A stretch of DNA of 34,605 bases from a candidate division Kazan bacterium RIFCSPLOWO2_01_FULL_48_13 (GTDB lineage: Bacteria > Patescibacteriota > Kazan-3B-28 > UBA10110): positions 1 through 34,605 of the forward strand of contig METE01000004.1 in assembly GCA_001771275.1 (NCBI GenBank), in the 5' to 3' direction. Positions 8,759 to 17,494 of the stretch are shown here, one piece after another; position 1 is the first letter of the stretch; each line of letters opens with the position of its first letter. The notes below the pieces were generated by a model, which did not search any database, had not been told where the DNA came from, and was given only the letters and a program-made list of their open reading frames with translations. A program made the position numbers and the translations under genes.

Positions 8759-9376
8759 ATGCACGCTCAATCCGATTCGGCTACTCGCTCCCGCCAGCCA
8801 CGCAATATTGTGTTGGCAGTATTTGTTAGCATCGTCATTTTTATCTACGATGTTTTTAAAACTGTCACGACCGTTTTGGGCGTGGCGTTTCTGATCCGCT
8901 TCTTCCTAATCCAGCCATTCTATGTCAGCGGGCAATCGATGGATCCCACCTTCGAAGATAATCAGTATATTATTGTTGATCAAGTGTCTTATCGCTTCCA
9001 CCAGCCCGATCGAGGCGATGTGGTGGTATTCCGCTACCCTAAAAATCCGGCCTTTAGTTTCATTAAACGAATCATCGGTTTGCCGGGAGAGACCGTGTTG
9101 GTTCATAACGGCGAGGTGACTATCTTCAATAAGCAGTACCCCGATGGCACCAAACTAACCGAGCCGTACATCCCTTATCAAACCAGCGGCGAGGTTCGCC
9201 TCCAACTCAAATCAAATGAGTTCTTCGTTCTGGGCGATAATCGTCCTAATAGTTCCGACTCACGCAGCTGGGGCATCCTCAACCGCAGCTTTATGATCGG
9301 CAAGGTCTGGGTAGTGCTATATCCGTTCGATCAGTTTAAGACCGTCCACACACCGATCTATGGTAAAGGCCTCTAA
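8759..9376 (+). CDS. lepB: Signal peptidase I
   Basis: N-terminal TM segment, SGQSMDPTFEDNQYIIVDQVSYRF, RGDVVVFRYP, FIKRIIGLPGE, FFVLGDNRPNSSDSRSWG. Confidence 0.95.
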   Translation: MHAQSDSATRSRQPRNIVLAVFVSIVIFIYDVFKTVTTVLGVAFLIRFFLIQPFYVSGQSMDPTFEDNQYIIVDQVSYRFHQPDRGDVVVFRYPKNPAFSFIKRIIGLPGETVLVHNGEVTIFNKQYPDGTKLTEPYIPYQTSGEVRLQLKSNEFFVLGDNRPNSSDSRSWGILNRSFMIGKVWVVLYPFDQFKTVHTPIYGKGL

Positions 9377-9417
9377 GAAAGGTCGCCCTTAGCGGGCGCG
9401 GCAAACCATAGCCATTG

Positions 9418-9652
9418 TCATTCCCGCGCAGGCGGGAATCCAGACATAAACATAAACTGTTTTGCCACCCCATCCGTCGGCTGACGGACGGGGTGGCACC
9501 CCAAAAGACACCCCAATCACCAATTGCTACCCAAACACTAAAATCCTCTTACTTGGCACTATTAGCTGAACTCGTCCGTCAGCTGACGGACTCAGACAGC
9601 AGCTGTGCCAAACGAGGATTTTACTATTGGCTGACGCAATTGGCTCTATGGG
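9418..9652 (-). repeat. Modular nested-hairpin repeat, copy IV (inverted orientation)
   Basis: Minus strand: CCCATAGAGCCAATTGC, outer stem TAAAATCCTC/GAGGATTTTA, GTCTGA-[GTCCGTCAGCTGACGGAC]-GAGTTCAGC, GATTGGGGTGTCTTTTGGGG linker, TGCCACCCC/GGGGTGGCA hairpin, then GGATTCCCGCCTGCGCGGGAATGAC. Confidence 0.7.
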
Positions 9653-9730
9653 TCCGGCAATAAAAGCGCCCCTTCTCCAATGGCGTAAACAAAAAGCGGT
9701 CCGCTCGGCTCCGTAAAGGCATAAAACAAA

Positions 9731-9756
9731 AGCGCCCCGATGGACATCGGGGCGCT
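9731..9756 (-). terminator. Rho-independent terminator of rplU
   Basis: AGCGCCCCGAT-GGAC-ATCGGGGCGCT perfect 11-bp stem followed on the minus strand by TTTGTTTTAT. Confidence 0.85.
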
Positions 9757-9763
9757 AATAAAT

Positions 9764-10078
9764 TTAGGCGGAGATTTTAGTAACTTTGATCCGTAATACT
9801 TGCTGGCGATGGCCAGTCTTTTTTCGATAGTTCTTGCGCCGGCGCATCTTAAAAACTACCACCTTATCGGTTTTGTGCTCGTTGACTATTTCTGCCTCTA
9901 CTGTGGCGCCCTTAAGGAGCGGATCCCCAACCTTAAGATCTTTGCCATCATCAGAAATGGCCAGTAATACTTCATCAAAGGCTATCTTGCCAGATTCGGC
10001 AGGGGATTTCTCAATATCTAAAACATCACCCTCGCCTACCAAGTATTGCTTCCCTCCGGTTTTGATTACTGCTTTCAT
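9764..10078 (-). CDS. rplU: Large ribosomal subunit protein bL21
   Basis: MKAVIKTGGKQYLVGEGDVLDIEK...VVVFKMRRRKNYRKKTGHRQQVLRIKVTKI; start trimmed from the ORF track to the conserved MKAVIKTGGKQY. Confidence 0.94.
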   Translation of the reverse strand: MKAVIKTGGKQYLVGEGDVLDIEKSPAESGKIAFDEVLLAISDDGKDLKVGDPLLKGATVEAEIVNEHKTDKVVVFKMRRRKNYRKKTGHRQQVLRIKVTKISA

Positions 10079-10132
10079 TGCCATCTGATTATCTATTACA
10101 AAGGCGAGTATATATGGAAATCCCCCCAATAG

Positions 10133-10207
10133 TCAACCCAGTAGAGAATTTTGGAGCTGGCTAAGCCAGTTAAGCGATATCTACTCCAAAATCTTCTACT
10201 GGGGTCA
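10133..10207. repeat. CCC(A/C)GTAG...CTACTGGGG hairpin element, copy 4
   Basis: TCAACCCAGTAGAGAATTTTGGAG...CTCCAAAATCTTCTACTGGGGTCA. Confidence 0.7.
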
Positions 10208-10254
10208 ACCCCACCCCACCCCCGCCATTGGAGGAAGGGCATCCTTATTTGAAA

Positions 10255-10590
10255 CCCATTGAGCCAATTGCTCTTTTGTAGCCCATGCCATCGGAGGAGG
10301 AATGTTATCAATTGAGCTAAATCTCAGCTGGGTGGAGGCACTTGTTTGACCCATCTCCAGTTGCTTCAACTGGGGATGGGGAGTTGTGCCGAGAACGCCC
10401 AGAGACTTAGCCAATTGATAGTTCCGACGACTGGCCGTCCTTTTGGCGCTACCATTTTGGACGAGCAAAATGGTAGCAAGTAAATTAAGAAAGAATATTG
10501 CAAAGATTCTGGACTCCAATAATCGCGGGGCAGGCAAGCCAGTCCGCCAGAGCCCAAGGCTCCCCTTTGGGGCCGGCGGAGACGATGAGG
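10255..10590 (+). repeat. Modular nested-hairpin repeat, copy II
   Basis: CCCATTGAGCCAATTGC left end, outer stem TATCAATTGAGCTAAATCTC/GAGACTTAGCCAATTGATA, TTGTTTGA-[CCCATCTCCAGTTGCTTCAACTGGGGATGGG]-GAGTT, GGCCGTCCTTTTGGC linker, hairpin 10448-10477, GATTCTGGACTCC. Confidence 0.7.
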
Positions 10591-10604
10591 GTTGGCCTGA
10601 CAAA

Positions 10605-11081
10605 TTAGGAAATTAATACGAACTTGTCCCCTGCCTTTATCTTATGATCAAGGGCAGTCCCAGATGGCACCTCTAAGACATAGCGGGCCGGAAATTGATT
10701 AACATACCGCTTGAGATGGGTGGGCGCTACCCCCGGTTCTGGCGATATATTGCGGTCGATCTCTACTACCCGGAGAGCGTCATCCACCCAGATAATGTCA
10801 ATCGAAAAATTCATATCTATCATCCAAAATGGGTAGCGGCCCATCTGATCAAATACAAACCACATCCCGGCATCCGCGGCCAAACTGCTCCGGCCCGACA
10901 AACCTTGTTCTCGTTCCGATGCCGTATCGGCCACCTCGGCTTTAATAAGATAGCGATCAGGCAGGCGAATACTCACCCGATCACTATTAGGGTTAATGGT
11001 CGATCGTCCACAGCCCGACAAACTCAAAACAACCGCCAACGATACTATTAGTAAGCAGCTGTTATTAATCCATCTAATCAT
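10605..11081 (-). CDS. DUF192 family lipoprotein-like protein
   Basis: Signal/lipobox-like LSLSGC, AEVADTASEREQGLSGRSSLAADAGMWFVFDQMGRYPFWMIDMNFSIDIIWVD. Confidence 0.85.
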   Translation of the reverse strand: MIRWINNSCLLIVSLAVVLSLSGCGRSTINPNSDRVSIRLPDRYLIKAEVADTASEREQGLSGRSSLAADAGMWFVFDQMGRYPFWMIDMNFSIDIIWVDDALRVVEIDRNISPEPGVAPTHLKRYVNQFPARYVLEVPSGTALDHKIKAGDKFVLIS

Positions 11082-14000
11082 TTATTTTTTCTTTAACCCC
11101 AACCGAAATACTCGATCGCTTATCAAGATCTTTTCTTTGGCCAGTTTAGCATCAGCTTTGATCTCTACCGCTAAAGTCTCTCCCTGGATATATTCTGCCC
11201 ACTCGATCAGTGTTTTCTTGATCAACTCATCATCAGTTGCATAAAACAATTCAATTCGGTCAGACAACTCTAAGCCAGACATTTTACGCAGCGCCTGCGC
11301 CGCCCGCACGATCTCGCGGGCCAACCCTTCTATTTCCAGAGCTGGAGTGATCTGAGTGTCTAATTCATATTTGGCCAGCCCAAACTTTACCTGTTTGACA
11401 TTTAATTCATCAGCGATTAGCTCAGCCAACTCGACTCCCAAGTCCGGTTCGGTGGATCTCATCTCGGACAACGGTTGTCTTACCTTGATCTTGGCCTGCT
11501 CTCTTAAGGCATGGCCTATCACGACCACCCGCCGAGCCGCTGACATCTGAGTCAGCAGTCCCACATCTAATTCCGTAGATTTGGGCCAATTATTTAAATG
11601 AACCGAGAGGGGATCCGTCTCAGTTTTTAAGGCCCCATAGACCATCTCGGCCAACATTGGCATAAACGGCGCTATGATCAGCGCAGCGGAACGCAATACG
11701 GTATACAAAGTTTGATAAGCCTGCTGCTTATCCGCGGCATCTTCATTTTTCCAAAACCGCTTGCGACTCCTGCGGACATACCAGTTAGAGACATCGTTCA
11801 CTAAGAATTCAATGGCTAGTCCGGAGTTCATCATATCGTAGGCCTCTAAGCCATTGGTAACTGTTGCGATCGTTTCATCCATCCGCGCCAGAATCCAACG
11901 ATCCAATAAATTCTTGGGCCTAACCGATCTGGTATTTGGCTGCCATCCGTCCAAATTAGCGTAAGTGGTAAAGAAGGATAATGTATTCCACAAAGTTAAT
12001 ACTAACCGGCGCGTAACTTGTTTTAATTCATTTTCATCAAAACTCTTAGACAAATCCGGTTGACCGCTGGTGCAGAGATGCCACCGCAATACATCCGAAC
12101 CATAGCGATTAAAAATGTCCCACGGATCGACCATATTGCCTTTGGATTTGCTCATCTTTTTACCGTGCTTATCCATAATGTGGCCGTTCACTAACACATT
12201 TTTATACGGCGCTCCCTTATCTAACAGGGTAGAAATGGCTAATAATGTATAAAACCAACCTCTGGTCTGATCGATACCTTCGGCAATAAAATCGGCCGGA
12301 AATGACATCCCCTTATCGATTCTCTCCTTGTTTTCGAACGGATAGTGCCACTGCGCAAACGGCATCGCGCCACTATCAAACCAAACATCAATCACCTCCG
12401 GCACCTTAAAGTATTCCTTACCATCTTTTATCAGCACAATCTCATCAATAAACGGTTTATGCGGATTAAATTCTTTTTTGTCATCCCGAACTCGTTTCGG
12501 GATCTTTTTGTTAGATTCTGAACCAAGTTCAGAATGACCGGTAACTATCTCGGGATCTTTGGCTAATGATTTTAATTCCTCAAAACTGCCAACGCAGATA
12601 TAATCATCTTCGTGCCGCCAAAGTGGCAGAGGCGTACCCCAATACCGATCGCGTGAAACCGCCCAATCTTTAACTTCTTTTAGCCACTCACCAAACCGGC
12701 CTTCTTTAATGTGATCGGGGATCCAGTGAACGGTTTCGTTGTTAGTAATTAACTGGTCACGCAACTGCGACATCTTAATAAACCAGGAGTTCGTCGCATA
12801 ATAGAGCAGCGGCGTATCACATCGCCAACAGAACGGATAGTCATGTTCGTAATCATAGTCGTCCAACCATAGTAGCCTCTGCTTCAGATTATCGATTATC
12901 CCCTGCTCTACCTCAGGATCTTTTATGTATTTACCAGCCCATTTTTCTACCCCCGGTAAGAACTTCCCCTCAGTTGATACAGTGTGAACTTTAGGCAGAT
13001 TTACCTGCTCCCCTAACCGATAATCATCCTCGCCATACATCACTGCCGTATGCACCACTCCCGTACCATCTTCAGTTGTTACAAAATCCGCCGGATAAAT
13101 CTTAAACGCGTTGGTAAAATTTTCTACCGTGTCCGAAATTGATCCCGGAAATAACGGTTCATATTCTTTTCCTACCAAGTCCTTGCCAGAAAACTCTTCG
13201 ACAATCTCACCAGGTTCATTCACATTGTATTTGGAACCTGGCCCCGGGGGTATTTTTTTGTGGACAGTAACCCCATACTCTAAGCAACTGCCAATCGCTC
13301 CATATAGTGGGTGAGTATTATCGTGTGATCGCTCATAAATTGTCTTGGCCAAAATAACATAAAAATATCTCACCGGTATGAACTGCCCTCCTGGAGAATA
13401 TGGTAATTTGACCTTCACATACTTAATATCTGGGTTAATCGCCAACGCAACATTCCCGGGTAATGTCCAGGGTGTGGTTGTCCACGCCAAAACATAAGTG
13501 TCTTTCTCATTTTTAAGTTTAAACTTAACATAAACCGATTTGTCGGTAACTTTTTTATACCCCTGAGCTACTTCGTGGCTCGATAACGCCGTCCCGCATC
13601 GTGGGCAGTAAGGCACTACCTTATGACCGCGATACAACAGCCCCTTGTCCCAGACCTGCTTGATGATCCACCAAACCGATTCGACATAGTTAGGATCATA
13701 GGTGATATACGGATGCTCCAGATCTAACCAATAACCGCTCCGGCGGGTAAACTCTTCCCAGTCCTTTTTGTATTCCCAAACACTATCTTTAGCCTGCTGG
13801 TTAAACTCCGCTACTCCATATTTTTCGATAGCCTGCTTATTCTTAAGGCCTAATTTTTTCTCGATAGCAATCTCGACTGGCAACCCATGAGTATCCCAAC
13901 CAGCTTTGCGCTCGACCAAGAACCCTTGCATCGTTTTAAACCGAGGAAAGATATCTTTAAAGTATCGCGCAATTAGATGATGTAACCCCGGTTTATCGTT

Positions 14001-14159
14001 GGCTGTGGGCGGCCCTTCAAAAAACACATACCGCTTTCCTTTGGCTCTTGCCGCCAAACTTTTTTCGAAGATCTTTTCTTTATCCCAAAACTTCAGAATT
14101 GCTTCTTCTTGTTCTGGCAGATTGAGCTGAGAATTAATTTTTTTGAACTGGCCCATCAC
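11082..14159 (-). CDS. ileS: Isoleucyl-tRNA synthetase (with an in-frame repeat-derived insert)
   Basis: FFEGPPTANDKPGLHHLIARYFKD, GWDTHGLPVE, DVWFDSGAMPFAQWHYPF, KMSKSKGNMVDPWDIF. Confidence 0.96.
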   Translation of the reverse strand: MMGQFKKINSQLNLPEQEEAILKFWDKEKIFEKSLAARAKGKRYVFFEGPPTANDKPGLHHLIARYFKDIFPRFKTMQGFLVERKAGWDTHGLPVEIAIEKKLGLKNKQAIEKYGVAEFNQQAKDSVWEYKKDWEEFTRRSGYWLDLEHPYITYDPNYVESVWWIIKQVWDKGLLYRGHKVVPYCPRCGTALSSHEVAQGYKKVTDKSVYVKFKLKNEKDTYVLAWTTTPWTLPGNVALAINPDIKYVKVKLPYSPGGQFIPVRYFYVILAKTIYERSHDNTHPLYGAIGSCLEYGVTVHKKIPPGPGSKYNVNEPGEIVEEFSGKDLVGKEYEPLFPGSISDTVENFTNAFKIYPADFVTTEDGTGVVHTAVMYGEDDYRLGEQVNLPKVHTVSTEGKFLPGVEKWAGKYIKDPEVEQGIIDNLKQRLLWLDDYDYEHDYPFCWRCDTPLLYYATNSWFIKMSQLRDQLITNNETVHWIPDHIKEGRFGEWLKEVKDWAVSRDRYWGTPLPLWRHEDDYICVGSFEELKSLAKDPEIVTGHSELGSESNKKIPKRVRDDKKEFNPHKPFIDEIVLIKDGKEYFKVPEVIDVWFDSGAMPFAQWHYPFENKERIDKGMSFPADFIAEGIDQTRGWFYTLLAISTLLDKGAPYKNVLVNGHIMDKHGKKMSKSKGNMVDPWDIFNRYGSDVLRWHLCTSGQPDLSKSFDENELKQVTRRLVLTLWNTLSFFTTYANLDGWQPNTRSVRPKNLLDRWILARMDETIATVTNGLEAYDMMNSGLAIEFLVNDVSNWYVRRSRKRFWKNEDAADKQQAYQTLYTVLRSAALIIAPFMPMLAEMVYGALKTETDPLSVHLNNWPKSTELDVGLLTQMSAARRVVVIGHALREQAKIKVRQPLSEMRSTEPDLGVELAELIADELNVKQVKFGLAKYELDTQITPALEIEGLAREIVRAAQALRKMSGLELSDRIELFYATDDELIKKTLIEWAEYIQGETLAVEIKADAKLAKEKILISDRVFRLGLKKK
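12480..12538. repeat. Palindromic repeat element inserted in frame in ileS
   Basis: GTCATCCCGAACTCGTTTCGGGATC...GATTCTGAACCAAGTTCAGAATGAC, two hairpins with GTCA/TGAC ends; encodes GHSELGSESNKKIPKRVRDDKK. Confidence 0.85.
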
Positions 14160-14664
14160 CTCGTCCGGTAATTAAAAACTTGCGGATGCTGCTATCCAGA
14201 TCGACAAAATTATCCGCCAGCTCGCGCAACTTACCGGAAGCGCTTCGGCCAAAGGCCATCACTTCTACGCGTTGTCCTAAGCTCCTTAAATGTTCTAACA
14301 ACGGAATAAAATCGCCGTCGCCCGAAACTATTACCACTACATCGATCTTGGGCGCTAACCGGATAGCATCCATTGAGATTCCCACATCCCAATCGCCTTT
14401 TTTATGGCCGCCGTAAAATACCTGCAGTTCCTTGCTTTTAACCTCAAAACCAATCTGATCCAGCGCATCAAAAAACTTCTGTTCCTCGGGGTTCTCTGCC
14501 TTGATCACATAAGCGATCGCCCGAACTAATTTACGATCACCAACTGCTTCTTTTAAAACAGCCTTGAAATTGACCTTCTTGTTGTACATTACCCGCGCCG
14601 AATGATACAGATTCGACACATCCACCAGCACTCCGACCCGCTGATCACTATGTTGAGTAGACAT
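14134..14664 (-). CDS. NYN domain (LabA/DUF88-like) putative RNase
   Basis: VGVLVDVSNLYHSAR, GDWDVGISMDAIRLAPKIDVVVIVSGDGDFIPLLEHLRSLGQRVEVMAFG. Confidence 0.88.
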   Translation of the reverse strand: MSTQHSDQRVGVLVDVSNLYHSARVMYNKKVNFKAVLKEAVGDRKLVRAIAYVIKAENPEEQKFFDALDQIGFEVKSKELQVFYGGHKKGDWDVGISMDAIRLAPKIDVVVIVSGDGDFIPLLEHLRSLGQRVEVMAFGRSASGKLRELADNFVDLDSSIRKFLITGRGDGPVQKN

Positions 14665-14725
14665 CTTGTAATATTAAAAAATACTCTCCCATTATAGCCA
14701 AATCCCCCCGGATAGCAACTGACTT

Positions 14726-14863
14726 GTCATCCTCGAGCTCTGTCTTTGTCATCCTGAAAACACATTACTGCCGTAGGCCTATAAAATAACTTATTCAGGA
14801 TCCAGGCCGTGAGCCCTCCTACGATCGATTATTCGACTACGCTAACGCCCCACTCCGGATGAC
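14726..14863. repeat. GTCATCC...GGATGAC-type palindromic repeat region
   Basis: GTCATCCTCGAG..., GTCATCCTGAA... closing with CTCCGGATGAC. Confidence 0.5.
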
Positions 14864-14866
14864 AAA

Positions 14867-15100
14867 TTACGACAGTTCTATCACCTTATCTCGGCTGGTC
14901 GCCCCCCGAACCGCCCGCAATTTACTCTTCGCCACTCCTAAATGAGCGGCCAACAGCTTGAGCACGGCCGCGTTGGCCCTGCCATCCGTTGGCGCCGCCG
15001 TCACCCTAACCCTAAACCCCTCAGTGGTCTTTTCCACCGCATTCTTTTTCGATTTCGGAAACACTCTAACACTAAACCTCATAACTCTATTATTCCACAA
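14867..15100 (-). CDS. DUF167/YggU family protein
   Basis: RVFPKSKKNAVEKTTEGFRVRVTAAPTDGRANAAVLKLLAAHLGVAKSKLRAVRGATSRDKVIEL. Confidence 0.88.
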   Translation of the reverse strand: MWNNRVMRFSVRVFPKSKKNAVEKTTEGFRVRVTAAPTDGRANAAVLKLLAAHLGVAKSKLRAVRGATSRDKVIELS

Positions 15101-15199
15101 TTAAAAAAGCAAGCTTACTCATCGTGATAAATCACGACTTTCAGCTCGCTGTGAAGCTCGAATGGGATAGAAAATTCCAAAAACCAAAATCCCAATGGA

Positions 15200-16108
15200 T
15201 TATACTGTGGCAGAACGCCCACCGAGGCGATTACTGGCGCCGCCACTGCCCGGAGATATAAGCTGCCAGCCCCAGCCATCTGGAAGAGTGAGAAAGCCAG
15301 CAAAAATCACCCGACCCCGAAAGAACGACCCAAGTAGACGGGCCTGAGCATCAATGTCTGGATAAGACCCGTGGATTATTTTGCAGAACTGGCTAAAGAC
15401 AGCGTAAACCGTTAGGCCATAGCCTATAGCGCCCTGCTTAGCAAGGATTTCTCGAAGCGTAGCTTCAGTCGTATTAAGGTAGGGAGTATCAAGCGAGCTT
15501 TCAATAAACATCCAACCCGACATAATCGGATCTATCACCACATCGCGATTAGTCGCCTCCGGACAGAACTCATGCCAACTGGTAGTAGAAGGGAAAATAT
15601 CGGTCAAGATGCGCAGGGCTGGCACATCAGATAGTTGGTCCGCGACGAAAATTAGAATACGGCCCCGGCTCTTTTCCTCTTGTATCTTCTGGGGGTTATT
15701 GGGAACTTCGGGAATTTTCAGCCATAAACCCCACCATTGGTAGAGCAGTTGCCAACCCCGCTGAATGTTTACTGGATCCAACGATAGGCAAAAGTCCCTA
15801 ATACCATCCGTTGTGAACACCCTAACTGGTCGATCTCCCTTAAACGACTGCAAAACATCCAAGACACTCCGGATTTGCTCTGGATTACGCCCACCCTTGG
15901 GAGAGCGAATCAAATCCCTGAACGAAATTGATAAGCTATCAAAACGATAGACAATATCGTTTACCTTCTCTTTGTCGGTTTGAGCGACCATTTCTACCCC
16001 CTCCCTGTGGTATCCGCACAGGGCCAATCTCTGTAATCCTTGATAGGTGTCTGATTGGCAAAGATCAAATGCACCCCCGACTGTACTCAAAAAACCACCC
16101 TCAGTCAA
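15200..16108 (-). CDS. hypothetical protein (about 300 aa)
   Basis: Long minus-strand ORF; no family recognised; start codon uncertain. Confidence 0.55.
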   Translation of the reverse strand: MTEGGFLSTVGGAFDLCQSDTYQGLQRLALCGYHREGVEMVAQTDKEKVNDIVYRFDSLSISFRDLIRSPKGGRNPEQIRSVLDVLQSFKGDRPVRVFTTDGIRDFCLSLDPVNIQRGWQLLYQWWGLWLKIPEVPNNPQKIQEEKSRGRILIFVADQLSDVPALRILTDIFPSTTSWHEFCPEATNRDVVIDPIMSGWMFIESSLDTPYLNTTEATLREILAKQGAIGYGLTVYAVFSQFCKIIHGSYPDIDAQARLLGSFFRGRVIFAGFLTLPDGWGWQLISPGSGGASNRLGGRSATV

Positions 16109-16175
16109 GAATTAATCACCCCCACAAACATAAAAACAACTTACTGCCAAGATGTACGATCGGACGTTTTGGCGG

Positions 16176-16709
16176 TTAATATTCAATGCCAATACGAGCA
16201 ATTTGGCCTTTATCAAAATAATGTTTAACTTTTTTCATCTCCGTCACCAGATCGGCAGTTTTAATAAATTCTTTGGGAGCAGTATGGCCAGTAATAATTA
16301 CTTCTCCCTTGGCCGATGCTTTTTTAATTAAACTAATGGTTTTAGCTAAAGGAATGAACTTTAACTCCACCGCATCCACAATTTCATCCAGCACCAATAC
16401 ATCATATCTTTTTTTGGCGACCACATTCTCCAAAAATTTAAGTCCTGATTTCGCCAATCTTTTGTGCTCGTTCGGCCCCGGTTTATCCCAGGTAAAATGA
16501 CTGGGGCCAAACTGATGGATGGAAAAATTAGAGCCAAGTAATTTAGCCGCCTTCATCTCGCCAATATCACTTCGCCCCTTCATCCACTGCAGAAAAATCA
16601 CCTTTTTGTCGTGCCCCACCGCCCGTAAAGCCAAACCCAATGCGGCGGTAGTTTTGCCCTTCCCCATCCCATAATAAAACTGTATGTAATGTTGCTTATT
16701 AGAAACCAT
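16176..16709 (-). CDS. Cob(I)yrinic acid a,c-diamide adenosyltransferase (CobA/CobO/BtuR family)
   Basis: YYGMGKGKTTAALGLALRAVGHDKKVIFLQWMKG P-loop, DVLVLDEIVDAVELKFI, GEVIITGHTAPKEFIKTADLVTEMKKVKHYFDKG. Confidence 0.92.
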   Translation of the reverse strand: MVSNKQHYIQFYYGMGKGKTTAALGLALRAVGHDKKVIFLQWMKGRSDIGEMKAAKLLGSNFSIHQFGPSHFTWDKPGPNEHKRLAKSGLKFLENVVAKKRYDVLVLDEIVDAVELKFIPLAKTISLIKKASAKGEVIITGHTAPKEFIKTADLVTEMKKVKHYFDKGQIARIGIEY

Positions 16710-17145
16710 AGTACGACCAATGGATTAATAGCCCGCCCACGACCAGCCCGGAATAATAAAATGCCGGGAATGGGCCAATCCAAACTTTATGCCATGGCAC
16801 ATCTTTTTTAAAAAATCTCGCCAATAAAAAATGCGGATTAAATACAAACCACAAAAAATCTTCTATTACGAATAGACACAACAAACTGCCAAGCGCCCTG
16901 GTCTCCAACTGCCAACTCCACTGACTCAACATTATGAACGGCAGATGAAATAGCGCCAACAAAAATAGATTAAGACAAAGATGATAGCCAGTAATCTCTG
17001 CCCTGCCTAATAGTTTATTCCAAATGGTGTTACTAATCCGCCAGGTCGGCAGATTCTTCGCCCAACCCGCTCCTCCCTCGATCTGAATCTCCAACAATGC
17101 AAAACAAGTAGCTACAACCACCAAGTATGCGAGCAATAGTCCCAT
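16699..17145 (-). CDS. Small integral membrane protein of unknown function
   Basis: Several hydrophobic segments (MGLLLAYLVVVATCFALL; NLFLLALFHLPFIML; GSLLCLFVIEDFLWFVF); ORF overlaps the adenosyltransferase start by 11 nt. Confidence 0.7.
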   Translation of the reverse strand: MGLLLAYLVVVATCFALLEIQIEGGAGWAKNLPTWRISNTIWNKLLGRAEITGYHLCLNLFLLALFHLPFIMLSQWSWQLETRALGSLLCLFVIEDFLWFVFNPHFLLARFFKKDVPWHKVWIGPFPAFYYSGLVVGGLLIHWSYYGF

Positions 17146-17176
17146 AAACTTATTCTATCCTTAAATGGCCTCTAAT

Positions 17177-17476
17177 CCCATTGAACGAATTGCGTCAGCC
17201 AATAGCAAAACTGCCGTTTGGCGCGGCTGTTGTTTGAGTCCGTCAGCTGACGGACGAGTTCAGCCAATCGTGCCAAGTAAGGCAGTTTTTGCTTTTTGGC
17301 TAGCAATTTGTGATTGGGCGTCCTTTTGGCGCTACCATTTTGGACGAGCAAAATGGTAGCAAAAGAATATTGGGCAAGCAAAATGGTGGCAAAAAGATAT
17401 TTAAGGATTCATTGTACGATTCTGGACCCCAGTAGTAGAGCAAGGCTCACTACGGGGCGCGGCAAGCCAGAATGAC
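17177..17476 (+). repeat. Modular nested-hairpin repeat, copy III
   Basis: CCCATTGAACGAATTGC, stem GCCAATAGCAAAACTGCC/GGCAGTTTTTGCTTTTTGGC, TTGTTTGA-[GTCCGTCAGCTGACGGAC]-GAGTTCAGC, GATTGGGCGTCCTTTTGGC, hairpin 17331-17360, GATTCTGG...CCAGAATGAC. Confidence 0.75.
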
Positions 17477-17494
17477 GGGATGATATGGTAGCGG

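Noticed and set aside
9415-9663. ORF MSFPRRRESRHKHKLF... (+)
   Set aside because: Translated repeat DNA; matching peptide (LAELVRQLTDS) at 17172-17381 comes from the inverted copy of the same repeat.
9731-9756. Missing rpmA after rplU as a major finding
   Set aside because: rplU is followed by a strong terminator rather than rpmA, but the gene may simply be elsewhere in the genome; not informative from one window.
10096-10603. ORFs 10096-10311, 10205-10603, 10366-10557 (-)
   Set aside because: Wholly within repeat copy II and the adjacent hairpin element; no coding features recognised.
17172-17381. ORFs at 17165-17359 (+) and 17172-17381 (-)
   Set aside because: Within repeat copy III; overlapping frames on both strands, no protein signature.
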